A program made the position numbers and the translations under genes. Shown here piece after piece: positions 35,291 through 43,383 of a stretch of 64,000 nt of DNA; positions within the stretch are counted from its first letter, which is position 1, and every line of letters begins with the position of its first letter. The notes under the pieces were generated by a model. That model did not search any database. It was given only the letters and a program-made list of their open reading frames with translations, and was not told the DNA's origin. Origin of the DNA: JBBWZH01 sp035544115 (lineage in GTDB: Bacteria > Actinomycetota > Actinomycetes > Mycobacteriales > CADCTP01); the NCBI GenBank assembly GCA_963714145.1, contig OY970235.1, positions 5,766,001 to 5,830,000 of the forward strand, read 5' to 3'.

Positions 35291-35540
35291 CAGCCGAACT
35301 CGTCACCGGTGGAACCAGGCCATCACCCATGTCTGCCCCAGCACCGCCGAGCCACCACCACACGTACCCCGCGGGTGCCGTGAGTCAGCACGGGTGACGA
35401 GTTGCGCGCGCGAGTGACGACGCCCTTCGACAGGTGGCGAGTTCCAGGTCCCCGGTGACGGCGCAGAGGCGACACCCGCGCACCAAACTCGTCACCCGGC
35501 ACCCGCACCCGACACCCGCGCCCGCAACTCCTCACCGCCG

Positions 35541-35660
35541 ACCCCGCCACGCACCACGCGCCCCGCCACGCACCACGCATCCCGCCACGCACCACGCGCC
35601 ACGCGCCCCGCCACGCACCACGCATCCCGCCACGCACCACGCGCCACGCGCCACGCGAGC
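35541..35660. repeat. CCACGCACCACGC minisatellite
   Basis: Short units of the type CCCCGCCACGCACCACGC / ATCCCGCCACGCACCACGC alternate across about 120 bp in the same gap, between the GGTGACG array and the 3' end of rmlD. They are unlike the 20-bp array in sequence and period. Confidence 0.75.
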
Positions 35661-35854
35661 ACCCCGCCACCCGAGCACCCGCCAGAGCAGGTGGGCACGG
35701 GCGCGCCGGCCCGCAGCGCTCCGCCCGCCACACGCAGCCCCGCAGCGCCCCACCCGCAGCATGGACCGCTACCCGCAGCCCGCCGCGCTACCCGCTGCGG
35801 AGGACGCCGCCACGCTCCGCGACCGCGCTCTCCGCCCGGATGGAATGTGGTGGA

Positions 35855-36748
35855 TCAGGCGGTCCGGACCGCCGGGCGCAGCGCGGGGCCGATCTCGGTG
35901 AAGGCGCGGTGCAGCGCGTCCGGCCAGGGTGGCAGCGGTGGCAGCCCGGCGGCCAGCCAGGAGTCCGGGGCGAGCACGGCGTACGCCGGCCGCCGGGCCG
36001 GGAGCGGGAACCGGTCGGTGCTGGTGCGCCGCACCCGGTCCGGGTCGGCGCCGAGCTCGGTGAAGATCGCCCGGGCCAGCCCGTACTTGCTGGTGTCGCC
36101 GCTGTTCGTGCAGTGGTAGACCCCCGCCGGGGCGGCGGAGAGACCGAGCGCGACCAGCCCGCGGGCCAGGTCGGCGGACCAGGTCGGCGAGCCGCGCTGG
36201 TCGTCCACCACCTCGAGGGTGTCCCGGTCGCGCTCCAGCCGGGCCATGGTCTTGACGAAGTTGCCGCCGGTCTCGCCGTAGACCCAGGCCGTGCGCACCA
36301 CGTAGGACGCGGCCGGCAGCGCGGCCCGGACCGCTTGCTCACCGGCCAGCTTGGAGCGCCCGTAGGCCGACTGCGGGCCGGTCGGCGCGTCCACCTGGTA
36401 GGGCTCGGTGCGGTCCCCGGCGAAGACGTAGTCGGTGGAGACGTGCACCAGCCGCGCCCCGTACCGGCCGCAGGCGCCGGCCAGCAGCCCGGGCGCGACC
36501 CCGTTCACCAGCGTGGCCCGGGCCTCGTCGGCCTCCGCCGCATCGACCGCGGTGTACGCCGCCGCGTTCAGCACCAGCGCCGGCCTGGCGTCGGCAACCG
36601 CGGCGTCCACTTCGGACTGAACAGTAATGTCCACTTCGGACCGGGTCAGCCCGATCGGCTCGATGCCGTCCACAGTGGACAGAACCCGGAGCAGGTCCGA
36701 GCCGAGCTGTCCGGCGGCACCGGTGACCAGCCAGCGGGAGCGGCTCAC
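35855..36748 (-). CDS. rmlD: dTDP-4-dehydrorhamnose reductase RmlD
   Basis: RmlD reduces dTDP-4-keto-L-rhamnose to dTDP-L-rhamnose. Visible features: WLVTGAAGQLGSDLLRVL (NADPH), VLNAAAYTAVDAAE, VHVSTDYVFAGD, SAYGRSKLAGEQAV (Tyr/Lys catalytic pair), RTAWVYGETGGNFV and DDQRGSPTW. Length 297 is normal. The GTG at 36748 forms a GTGA overlap with the stop of rmlB. rmlA and rmlC are not in the window. This locus supplies rhamnose for the WbbL-type and GT2 enzymes. Confidence 0.95.
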   Translation of the reverse strand: MSRSRWLVTGAAGQLGSDLLRVLSTVDGIEPIGLTRSEVDITVQSEVDAAVADARPALVLNAAAYTAVDAAEADEARATLVNGVAPGLLAGACGRYGARLVHVSTDYVFAGDRTEPYQVDAPTGPQSAYGRSKLAGEQAVRAALPAASYVVRTAWVYGETGGNFVKTMARLERDRDTLEVVDDQRGSPTWSADLARGLVALGLSAAPAGVYHCTNSGDTSKYGLARAIFTELGADPDRVRRTSTDRFPLPARRPAYAVLAPDSWLAAGLPPLPPWPDALHRAFTEIGPALRPAVRTA

Positions 36749-37731
36749 CGGCTCAGCGCGGCCCGCTCGCGCAGCGGCTCCCACCAGGCGCGGTTGTCCT
36801 GGTACCAGCGCACGGTCGCGGCCAGCCCATCGGAGAAGCTGGTCTGCGGGGTGTAGCCGAGGGCGGCCAGCTTGCTGTGGTCGACCGAGTAGCGGCGGTC
36901 GTGGCCCTTGCGGTCCTCGACGTACTCGACCATCTCCCAGCCGGCGTCGCAGGCCTCCAGCAGCTGGCCGACCAGCTCCTTGTTGGTCAGCTCCCGGCCC
37001 CCGCCGATGTTGTAGAACTCGCCCGGCTGGCCCTGCTCGGCCACCAACTGGATGCCGCGGCAGTGGTCGTCCACGTACAGCCAGTCCCGGACGTTCAGGC
37101 CGTCGCCGTACAGCGGCACCTTGCGGCCGTTGAGCAGGTTGGTGACGAACAGCGGGATGACCTTCTCCGGGAACTGGTAGGGCCCGTAGTTGTTCGAGCA
37201 CCGGGTCACCGAGACGTTCAGCCCGTAGGTGCGCGCGTAGGCCCGGGCCAGCAGGTCGGCGCCGGCCTTCGCGGCCGAGTACGGCGAATTCGGCTCCAGC
37301 AGGTGCTGCTCGGTCCACGAGCCGGTCGGGATCGTGCCGTAGACCTCGTCGGTGGAGACCTGCACAACCCGGCCGACGCCATGCTGCAGGCAGGCGTCGA
37401 AGACCTGCTGGGCGCCGACGAAGTTGGTCAACGCGAACTCTCCGGCGCCCACGATCGAACGGTCGACGTGGCTCTCCGCGGCGAAGTTCACCACCAGGTC
37501 GTGCCCGGGCAGCGCGGCGTCCAGCGCGGCCCGGTCGCAGATGTCGCCAGCCACGAACCGGTACCGCGGGCTGTCCGAGACCGGGGCGAGGTTGGCCAGG
37601 TTGCCGGCGTAGGTCAGCTTGTCGTAGACGGTGACCTCGGCATCGGCCAGGCCCGGATAGACCCCGGACAGCACGCTGCGCACGTAATGCGAACCAATGA
37701 AACCGGCACCGCCGGTCACGAACAGACGCAT
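36745..37731 (-). CDS. rmlB: dTDP-glucose 4,6-dehydratase RmlB
   Basis: RmlB oxidises and dehydrates dTDP-glucose to dTDP-4-keto-6-deoxyglucose. It shows VTGGAGFIGSHYVR (NAD), VSTDEVYGTIPTG (Thr/Asp/Glu active site), YSAAKAGADLLARAY, VTRCSNNYGPYQFPEK and NVRDWLYVDDHCRG. Length 328 is typical. GGAGG lies nine bases ahead of the ATG. It is the first gene of the rmlB-rmlD pair and diverges from the LCP gene. Confidence 0.96.
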   Translation of the reverse strand: MRLFVTGGAGFIGSHYVRSVLSGVYPGLADAEVTVYDKLTYAGNLANLAPVSDSPRYRFVAGDICDRAALDAALPGHDLVVNFAAESHVDRSIVGAGEFALTNFVGAQQVFDACLQHGVGRVVQVSTDEVYGTIPTGSWTEQHLLEPNSPYSAAKAGADLLARAYARTYGLNVSVTRCSNNYGPYQFPEKVIPLFVTNLLNGRKVPLYGDGLNVRDWLYVDDHCRGIQLVAEQGQPGEFYNIGGGRELTNKELVGQLLEACDAGWEMVEYVEDRKGHDRRYSVDHSKLAALGYTPQTSFSDGLAATVRWYQDNRAWWEPLRERAALSR

Positions 37732-38065
37732 GCGGGTAGTCCTCCGCCTCGTTGGGTATCACCGTGGAACAGGGTGCGGTCGGATCCGGCCGGCTCATCG
37801 CAGCGCCCGATGCGCGCGGCGCAGCGATGGACCGACACGCCGAGCAGTCTTTCAGACCGGCTGGCGGGCCATGCCCGGCCGCCGTCATTACCCTCGGTAT
37901 CAGCGCCAAGTACGTCGAGCTACAAATGCAACTTTCGGGGGGTGTCGGCCGTCCTTCAGGGCGAGTGGGCCCGACAGCGGGTCCGACATGCGGGGCCCGG
38001 TTGAACCGGACTGATGCAGACAGCGTCTCGTCCGTGGGATCCGTGGAGAGGACACGAGGACAGCC
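37732..38065. other. divergent control region between rmlB and the LCP gene
   Basis: 334 bp without a gene. It is less GC-rich around 37,840-37,940 (runs such as CATTACCCTCGG and CTACAAATGCAACTTTCG), as expected of promoters. TACCCT near 37,893 is a possible plus-strand -10, but no convincing -35 pairs with it. No repeats or hairpins were seen. Confidence 0.4.
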
Positions 38066-39766
38066 GTGAGTACGCCCAGGGAACCGGGCCCGATAGACCC
38101 GCGCCGGCAACTTCCGCCGGAACTCGACCCGCGTGGCCGGTCCGGCCACGGCCAGGCCCAGCCCGGTGGCCACCAGTCCGGCGGCTACCAGCCGGGCGGA
38201 TCCGCGGGCGCCGGCAGCGGCGACCGGTACGGCGACCTCTACGGCTGGTCCGACGACCGGCCCGGTGCCAACCTGCCGCCGGCCGGCCCACGGCCGCCGG
38301 CCCCGCCCGGCCCACCGCGGCGGCCGACCGGTGGCAGCGGCGGTGGCAACTACGGTCGGCGCTCGCCGAAGCAGCGGGTCCTGCTGGCTGCCAAGGTGAT
38401 CGCCGGCGTCGTCTCGCTGGCGCTGCTGGCCACCAGCGGCTTCCTCTACTTCCTCTACCGCGACTTCAACGGCAAGGTCAGCCGGGTCAACGCGATCGGA
38501 GCGGCCACCGTGGCCGACTCGGACGGGCAGGACGAGAACATCCTGCTGGTCGGCAACGACGACCGGTCCACCGCGACGGCGGCCGAGCTGAAGGAGCTCG
38601 GCACCGAGATGGACCCGGGCAAGAACACCGACACGATGATCCTGCTGCACGTGCCGGCCGACGGCCGCAAGGCGACCGCGATCTCGTTCCCGCGCGACTC
38701 GTACGTGAACATTCCCGGCTTCGGCAAGGGCAAGCTGAACGCGGCGTACGCCGACGGCACCTACGGCTCCGGCGGCAAGGCCGACCCGGACCGCGGCCGG
38801 CAGCTGCTGGTGCGCACGATCAGCGAGCTGTCCGGCATCCGCATCGACCACTACGTGGAAGTCGACCTGCTCGGCTTCTACCGCATCACCAAGGCGATCG
38901 ACGGCGTCGAGGTCTGCCTGAAGCAGCCGGCCAAGGACCGCTTCTCCGGCATCGACCTGCCCGCGGGCAAGCAGACCATCGAGGGCAAGCAGGCGCTGGC
39001 GTTCGTCCGGCAGCGACACGGCCTGCCCAACGGCGACCTGGACCGGATCGCCCGGCAGCAGTACTTCCTCGCCGCCACGTTCCGCAAGATGAAGAGCGCC
39101 GGCGTGATCGGCAACCCGGTGAAGCTCAAGCGGCTGCTGGACGCGATCGGCACCTCGGTCCGGATGGACACCGGGCTCGACCCGCTGCAGCTGGCCCGCC
39201 AGGTGCGCGGGCTGGCCAACGGCAACCTCGAGTTCAAGACCGTGCCGAACAAGGGTCCGTCCAATGTGGACGGCAAGAGCGTGGTGCTGCTGGACGACGC
39301 CAAGCTGCCGGCGTTCTTCAAGAGCGTGGTGGGCGGTTCCACCAGTAGCGGCAACAAGAGCAGCGCGCCGGCCAAGACCGTCCCGCGCGGGCAGGTCGCG
39401 GTGCAGGTGTTCAACGGCTCCGGCCGCAAGGGCCTGGCCACGCAGACCGCGACCCAGCTGCGGTCGGCCGGCTTCACCGTCGCCAGCACCGGCAACGCCG
39501 ACCGGAACAACTACCAGCAGACGGTGATCCGGTACGACCCGGAGAACCTGGCCCAGGCCAACACGCTGGCCGCCGCGGTCCCCGGCGCCGAACTGCAGGA
39601 ACAGGGCTCGGTCAACGGCGTGCAACTGGTGCTCGGGGCCGACTTCGCCGGCGTCCGGTCGGCCAGCGGCAACACCGCCACCAAGCCGCCGGCGAGCACC
39701 GCGACCACCGCCAGCAACGGCAACAACCCGGCCCGCACCGCCGCCGACACCGGCTGCATCAACTAA
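38066..39766 (+). CDS. LytR-CpsA-Psr (LCP) glycan ligase with LytR_C domain
   Basis: LCP enzymes attach lipid-linked glycans to peptidoglycan outside the membrane. A 110-residue Gly/Pro-rich cytoplasmic tail precedes one membrane helix (about residues 112-132, VIAGVVSLALLATSGFLYFL). The LCP domain shows NILLVGNDDR, DTMILLHVP, AISFPRDSYVNIPG, ELSGIRIDHYVEVDLLGF and LDRIARQQYFL, with the expected Arg and Asp ligands of the pyrophosphate. A C-terminal LytR_C domain (VQVFNGSGRKGLA, about residues 445-525) follows. The orthologue in M. tuberculosis would be Rv3267. It is the likely ligase for the polysaccharide of this locus. Confidence 0.92.
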   Translation: MSTPREPGPIDPRRQLPPELDPRGRSGHGQAQPGGHQSGGYQPGGSAGAGSGDRYGDLYGWSDDRPGANLPPAGPRPPAPPGPPRRPTGGSGGGNYGRRSPKQRVLLAAKVIAGVVSLALLATSGFLYFLYRDFNGKVSRVNAIGAATVADSDGQDENILLVGNDDRSTATAAELKELGTEMDPGKNTDTMILLHVPADGRKATAISFPRDSYVNIPGFGKGKLNAAYADGTYGSGGKADPDRGRQLLVRTISELSGIRIDHYVEVDLLGFYRITKAIDGVEVCLKQPAKDRFSGIDLPAGKQTIEGKQALAFVRQRHGLPNGDLDRIARQQYFLAATFRKMKSAGVIGNPVKLKRLLDAIGTSVRMDTGLDPLQLARQVRGLANGNLEFKTVPNKGPSNVDGKSVVLLDDAKLPAFFKSVVGGSTSSGNKSSAPAKTVPRGQVAVQVFNGSGRKGLATQTATQLRSAGFTVASTGNADRNNYQQTVIRYDPENLAQANTLAAAVPGAELQEQGSVNGVQLVLGADFAGVRSASGNTATKPPASTATTASNGNNPARTAADTGCIN

Positions 39767-39775
39767 CCCACAGCC

Positions 39776-39812
39776 GGCGGGCCGGCCTGCCAGCCGGGCA
39801 GGCCGGCCCGCC
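39776..39812 (+). terminator. very strong hairpin after the LCP gene
   Basis: A perfect 16-bp stem (39776-39791 with 39797-39812) with a 5-base loop begins ten bases after the LCP stop codon. No T run follows. Confidence 0.75.
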
Positions 39813-39965
39813 CGGCTGGCAGACAGACAGACAGGCCCGCCCGCCCGGCGGGCAGGCCGGCCCGCCCGCCCGGCTGACAGACAGACAGGCCCGCCCGGCT
39901 GGCAGACAGGCACTGCCGGGGGCCGGCCGGCCCGCAGGCCGGTCGGCGGCCCCCGGCAGGCCCGC
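39810..39965. repeat. CAGACAGACAGGCCCGCCC repeats after the LCP gene
   Basis: Three units of the type GGCTGRCAGACAGACAGG followed by CCCGCCC lie between the LCP terminator and the TIGR03089 gene, with CAGA runs of two to four copies. They fill most of the 242-bp gap 39767-40008. No ORF is supported there. Confidence 0.65.
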
Positions 39966-40008
39966 CCCGCCGGGGGGCCGGCCGGGCTGGCGTGATCTGC
40001 TGGCGGGC

Positions 40009-40776
40009 ATGGCCGCGACCGACTCGTTGCTGGCCGGCGCGCTGCGGCGCGACCAGGCCGGACCGCTGCTGACGTACTACGACGACCGCACCGGCGAGCG
40101 GGTCGAACTGTCCGCCGGCACGCTGGCGAACTGGGTGGCCAAGACGGCCAACCTGCTGGTGGACGACGTCGGCCTGGCGCCCGGCGAACGGGTCGCGGTG
40201 CTGCTGCCGGCGCACTGGCAGACCGCGGCGGTGCTGCTCGGCGGCTGGGCGGCCGGCGCGGTGCTGACCACCGACCCGGTCGCGGCCACGGTGGCGTTCT
40301 GCACCGCCGACGCAGTGGCCGGGTGCGTCGCGGCCGGCGTCCCGGAGATCTTCGCGCTGCCGCTGGCCCCGCTCGGCCGCGGCTTCGACGGCGAGCCGCC
40401 GGCCGGCGCCCGGGACTACCCGGCGGACGTCCGCGGCCAGGGCGACCGGTTCGCCGGCCCGCCGGTGCCGCCCACGGCCGCCGCGCTGGCCGGCGACGCC
40501 ACCGCCGGCACCCCGGACACCAGCGGCGCCGAACTGGTCACGCTGGCCACCGCCCGGGCCACCGGGCTGGGCCTGCTGCCCGGCGACCGGATCCTGAGCG
40601 TGACCGGCTGGGACGCCCCGGCCGACTGGGTGGACGGGCTGCTCGCCCCGCTGGCCGCCGGCGCATCGGTGGTGCTCTGCCCGTTTCCGGACCCGGACCG
40701 GCTGCCGGCCCGGGTGGCGGCCGAACAGGTGACCGCGACGCTGGGCGTGACGGTCGCCGCCGTGCGCACCCTGTAG
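40009..40776 (+). CDS. TIGR03089 family protein (truncated AMP-binding-like)
   Basis: 255 residues resembling the N-terminal part of an acyl-CoA synthetase: LLTYYDDRTGERVELS, LANWVAKTANLLVD, GERVAVLLPAHWQTAAVLLGGWAAGAV. It lacks the ATP-binding P-loop and C-terminal lid of active ligases, so it is probably not a ligase by itself. The family is widespread in actinobacteria next to the LCP gene (Rv3268 in M. tuberculosis, as remembered), so a wall role is possible but unproven. The ATG at 40009 is preceded by CTGGCGGGC only. Confidence 0.82.
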   Translation: MAATDSLLAGALRRDQAGPLLTYYDDRTGERVELSAGTLANWVAKTANLLVDDVGLAPGERVAVLLPAHWQTAAVLLGGWAAGAVLTTDPVAATVAFCTADAVAGCVAAGVPEIFALPLAPLGRGFDGEPPAGARDYPADVRGQGDRFAGPPVPPTAAALAGDATAGTPDTSGAELVTLATARATGLGLLPGDRILSVTGWDAPADWVDGLLAPLAAGASVVLCPFPDPDRLPARVAAEQVTATLGVTVAAVRTL

Positions 40777-40790
40777 TCGGGCCGGGTCGA

Positions 40791-40796
40791 TAGAGT
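40791..40796 (+). promoter_or_regulatory. -10 box of the CoA-transferase operon
   Basis: TAGAGT lies 32 bases before the leader-peptide ATG and 64 bases before scoA. No good -35 is present at 17-18 bases, so an activator or another sigma factor may be needed. Confidence 0.35.
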
Positions 40797-40827
40797 CGTA
40801 CCGGGGTCTGACGAGGGAGGACGCGGG

Positions 40828-40863
40828 ATGGACTGCTGCCGGCGACGGGGCGGTGCGGCGTGA
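40828..40863 (+). CDS. 11-residue leader peptide with tandem cysteines upstream of scoA
   Basis: GAGGGAGG (40813-40820) is placed seven bases before ATG 40828. The frame MDCCRRRGGAA ends in TGA at 40861-40863, which overlaps the scoA GTG (GTGA). The strong ribosome site belongs to this ORF and not to scoA, which has no good site of its own, so scoA translation probably depends on it. Adjacent Cys codons near the start resemble cysteine-sensing leader peptides known in actinobacteria; that is analogy, not identity. Confidence 0.55.
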   Translation: MDCCRRRGGAA

Positions 40864-41630
40864 TTGACAAGGTGGTGGCGAGCGCCGCGGAGGCGGTCGC
40901 CGACGTGCCGAACGGCGCCTCGCTGGCGGTGGGCGGGTTCGGCCTGTGCGGCATCCCGGAGACGCTGATCGAGGCGCTGCTGAACCTCGGGGTGACCGAC
41001 CTGGCCACCGTCTCGAACAACTGCGGCGTGGACGAGTGGGGCCTGGGCATGCTGCTCGGGGCGAAGCGGATCCGCCGCACCACCGGTTCGTACGTGGGCG
41101 AGAACAAGGAGTTCGAGCGCCAGTTCCTGGCCGGCGAGCTGGAGGTCGAGCTCTGCCCACAGGGCACCCTGGCGGAGCGGCTGCGGGCCGGCGGCTCGGG
41201 CATCCCGGCGTTCTACACGCCGGCCGGGGTGGGCACCCAGATCGCCGAGGGCGGGCTGCCCTGGCGGTTCGACGGGGCCGGCGGGGTGGCGCTGGCCAGC
41301 CCGCCGAAGGAGACCCGCACCTTCAACGGCCAGGAGTACGTGCTGGAGGAGGGCATCGTCTGCGACTTCGCGCTGGTCCGGGCAGCGGTCGGCGACCGGC
41401 ACGGGAACCTGGTGTACGACGCCAGCGCGCGCAACTTCAACCCGCTGGCCGCGATGGCCGGCCGGATCACGATCGCCGAGGTGGAACGGCTGGTGGAGCC
41501 CGGCGAGATCCCGGCCGAGCACGTGCACACCCCGGGCATCTTCGTCCAGCGGGTGGTCGGGCCGCTCGGCGAGGACGGCAAACGGGTCGAGCGCCGCACC
41601 ATCCGCCCGCGGCCCGGCCAGGAGGCCTGA
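40860..41630 (+). CDS. scoA: 3-oxoacid CoA-transferase subunit A
   Basis: Subunit A of a succinyl-CoA/acetoacetate-type CoA transferase. Features: VGGFGLCGIPETLIEALL, TTGSYVGENKEFERQFLAGELEVELCPQGTL (family segment, in two parts), GTQIAEGG and GNLVYDASARNFNPLAA. Length 256 is slightly longer than usual. The enzyme moves CoA between acyl groups in cytoplasmic ketone-body or fatty-acid breakdown. GTG at 40860 overlaps the leader ORF stop, and one base separates it from scoB. Confidence 0.93.
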   Translation: MIDKVVASAAEAVADVPNGASLAVGGFGLCGIPETLIEALLNLGVTDLATVSNNCGVDEWGLGMLLGAKRIRRTTGSYVGENKEFERQFLAGELEVELCPQGTLAERLRAGGSGIPAFYTPAGVGTQIAEGGLPWRFDGAGGVALASPPKETRTFNGQEYVLEEGIVCDFALVRAAVGDRHGNLVYDASARNFNPLAAMAGRITIAEVERLVEPGEIPAEHVHTPGIFVQRVVGPLGEDGKRVERRTIRPRPGQEA

Positions 41631-41631
41631 G

Positions 41632-42300
41632 ATGGCACTGACCCGCACCCAGCTCGCCGCCCGGGTGGCCCTGGAGCTCTGGGACGGCCAGTACGTGAAC
41701 CTCGGCATCGGGCTGCCCACGCTGGTGCCGAACTACGTGCCGGCCGGCGTCAACGTGGTGCTGCAGTCGGAGAACGGCATCCTCGGGGTCGGGCCCTACC
41801 CGTACGACGACGAGGTCGACCCGGATCTGATCAATGCCGGCAAGGAGACCGTGACGATCCTGCCGGGCGCCTCGTTCTTCGACTCGGCCGCCTCGTTCGG
41901 GATGATCCGCGGCGGGCACATCGACGTGGCGGTCCTCGGCGCGATGCAGGTGTCGGTCCGCGGTGACCTGGCGAACTGGATGATTCCCGGCAAGCTGGTC
42001 AAGGGCATGGGCGGCGCGATGGACCTGGTGCACGGCGCCAAGCGGGTCCTGGTGATGATGGAGCACGTCGCCCGGGACGGCTCGCACAAGATCGTGAACG
42101 AGTGCTCGCTGCCGCTGACCGGGAAGACCTGCGTGCAGCGGATCATCACCGACCTGGCCGTGCTGGACGTCACCGCGGACGGCCTGATGCTGCGCGAGTT
42201 GGCCCCCGGGGTGACGGTGGCCGACGTCCGGAAGGCGACCCAGCCGCCGGTCGCGCTGGACGGCGAGCCGATCGAGATGCCGGTGCCGGCCGGGGTATGA
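41632..42300 (+). CDS. scoB: 3-oxoacid CoA-transferase subunit B
   Basis: Subunit B carries the catalytic glutamate in SENGILGVGP, where a glutamyl-CoA intermediate forms. Other marks: YVNLGIGLPTLVPNYVPAG, GGHIDVAVLGAMQVS, GDLANWMIPGKLVKGMGGAMD (in one segment) and the late GKTCVQRIITDLAV. Length 222 is typical. It ends in an ATGA overlap with the DUF1028 gene, tying all three into one operon. Confidence 0.94.
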   Translation: MALTRTQLAARVALELWDGQYVNLGIGLPTLVPNYVPAGVNVVLQSENGILGVGPYPYDDEVDPDLINAGKETVTILPGASFFDSAASFGMIRGGHIDVAVLGAMQVSVRGDLANWMIPGKLVKGMGGAMDLVHGAKRVLVMMEHVARDGSHKIVNECSLPLTGKTCVQRIITDLAVLDVTADGLMLRELAPGVTVADVRKATQPPVALDGEPIEMPVPAGV

Positions 42301-43124
42301 CGTTCTCCCTCGTCGCCCGCGACCCGGGCACCGGGCAGTTGGGCGTGGCCGTGGCCACCTGCACGCTGGCCGTCGGCCGGTCCGCCCCGTGGGCCCGGGC
42401 CGGCATCGGCGCGGTCGCCACCCAGGCCACCTCGCGCCGCGGCTACGGCCCGCAGTCACTGGACCTGCTCGCCGCCGGGGTGCCGGCCGCCGACGCGCTG
42501 GACCAGCAGATGAAGGCCGATCCGGATGTGACCCAGCGGCAGGTGGGGGTGGTCGGCGCCGGCGGCGGCCCGGCCGCCTGGACCGGCGGCGAATGCCTGC
42601 CCGCCTGCGGGCACGTGCTCGGCGCCGACTTCGCCGTGCAGGGCAACATGCTCGCCTCCCGGTCCGTGGTGCCCTCGCTGGCCGACGCCTACGCGGCGGC
42701 CAGCGGCGACCTGGCCAGCCGGCTGGTGGCCGCGCTGCACGCCGGGCAGGAGGCCGGCGGCGACCTGCGCGGCCGGCAGTCGGCGGCGCTGCTGGTGGTC
42801 TCCGGCAACCGGGACGACGCCGCGCCCTGGGACGGCCTGCTGGTCGACCTGCGGGTGGACGACGCGCCGGACCCGATCGCCGAGCTGACCCGGCTGCTGC
42901 GGCTGCAGCGGGCCTACGAGGCGGGCGACTGGAACACGCTCAGCCAGGAGGCGCCGGTCGGCGTCCGGGACCTGCACGCGGTGCTGGCCGCCGCGCAGCG
43001 CGGCGACCGGGACGGCGCCCGCGAGGCGCTGCGGACGCTGCGCGACCGGCCCGGCTGGGCGGCCTGGCTACGCCGGCTGCGACTGAACGGGCGGATGCCG
43101 TACACCGACGAACTGCTCAGCTGA
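42297..43124 (+). CDS. DUF1028 family protein (Ntn-hydrolase-like fold)
   Basis: 275 residues. MTFSLVARDPGTGQLGVAV, the WARAGIGAVATQATS segment and YGPQSLDLLAAGVPA are the DUF1028 signature. The family is thought to have an Ntn-hydrolase fold and is often placed beside peptide, amino-acid or acyl metabolism genes; its activity is not established. ATG at 42297 is embedded in the scoB stop (ATGA), so it is co-translated with the CoA transferase. The last 80 residues form a separate helical part (LRLQRAYEAGDW onward). Confidence 0.85.
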   Translation: MTFSLVARDPGTGQLGVAVATCTLAVGRSAPWARAGIGAVATQATSRRGYGPQSLDLLAAGVPAADALDQQMKADPDVTQRQVGVVGAGGGPAAWTGGECLPACGHVLGADFAVQGNMLASRSVVPSLADAYAAASGDLASRLVAALHAGQEAGGDLRGRQSAALLVVSGNRDDAAPWDGLLVDLRVDDAPDPIAELTRLLRLQRAYEAGDWNTLSQEAPVGVRDLHAVLAAAQRGDRDGAREALRTLRDRPGWAAWLRRLRLNGRMPYTDELLS

Positions 43125-43383
43125 GCCCGGCCGGTGGGCCGCCGCTGGGTGGTTGGTAGGCCGGCGGTGGAGCGGGTGCCTACGTACGCGACGACCGCAA
43201 GGTTGCTGTGGCCCTCGTCACGATGTGGTGTTCCGGACGCCTGTCGCGGCCCGGGCCGGCGGAGGTAGCATCCGGCATCAACGCGATATCGACAGGACGT
43301 CGGTCCGCGTCAGTTTTGGTACAGACACCACCAGCCACGGGGCACGACACAGACCTCACGAAGGTCTCGCGGAGACGGGTGCG

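Noticed and set aside
35434..35901. Possible gene in the gap upstream of the amidase
   Set aside because: The frame translates the CCACGCACCACGC minisatellite into Pro/Arg/Thr repeats and runs into antisense rmlD; no ribosome site.
35855..39913. A continuous minus-strand open frame of more than 1300 codons across rmlD, rmlB and antisense to the LCP gene
   Set aside because: Only its last 297 codons match a family (RmlD). The rest is the shifted frame of rmlB and the antisense of the LCP gene, open because of extreme GC content.
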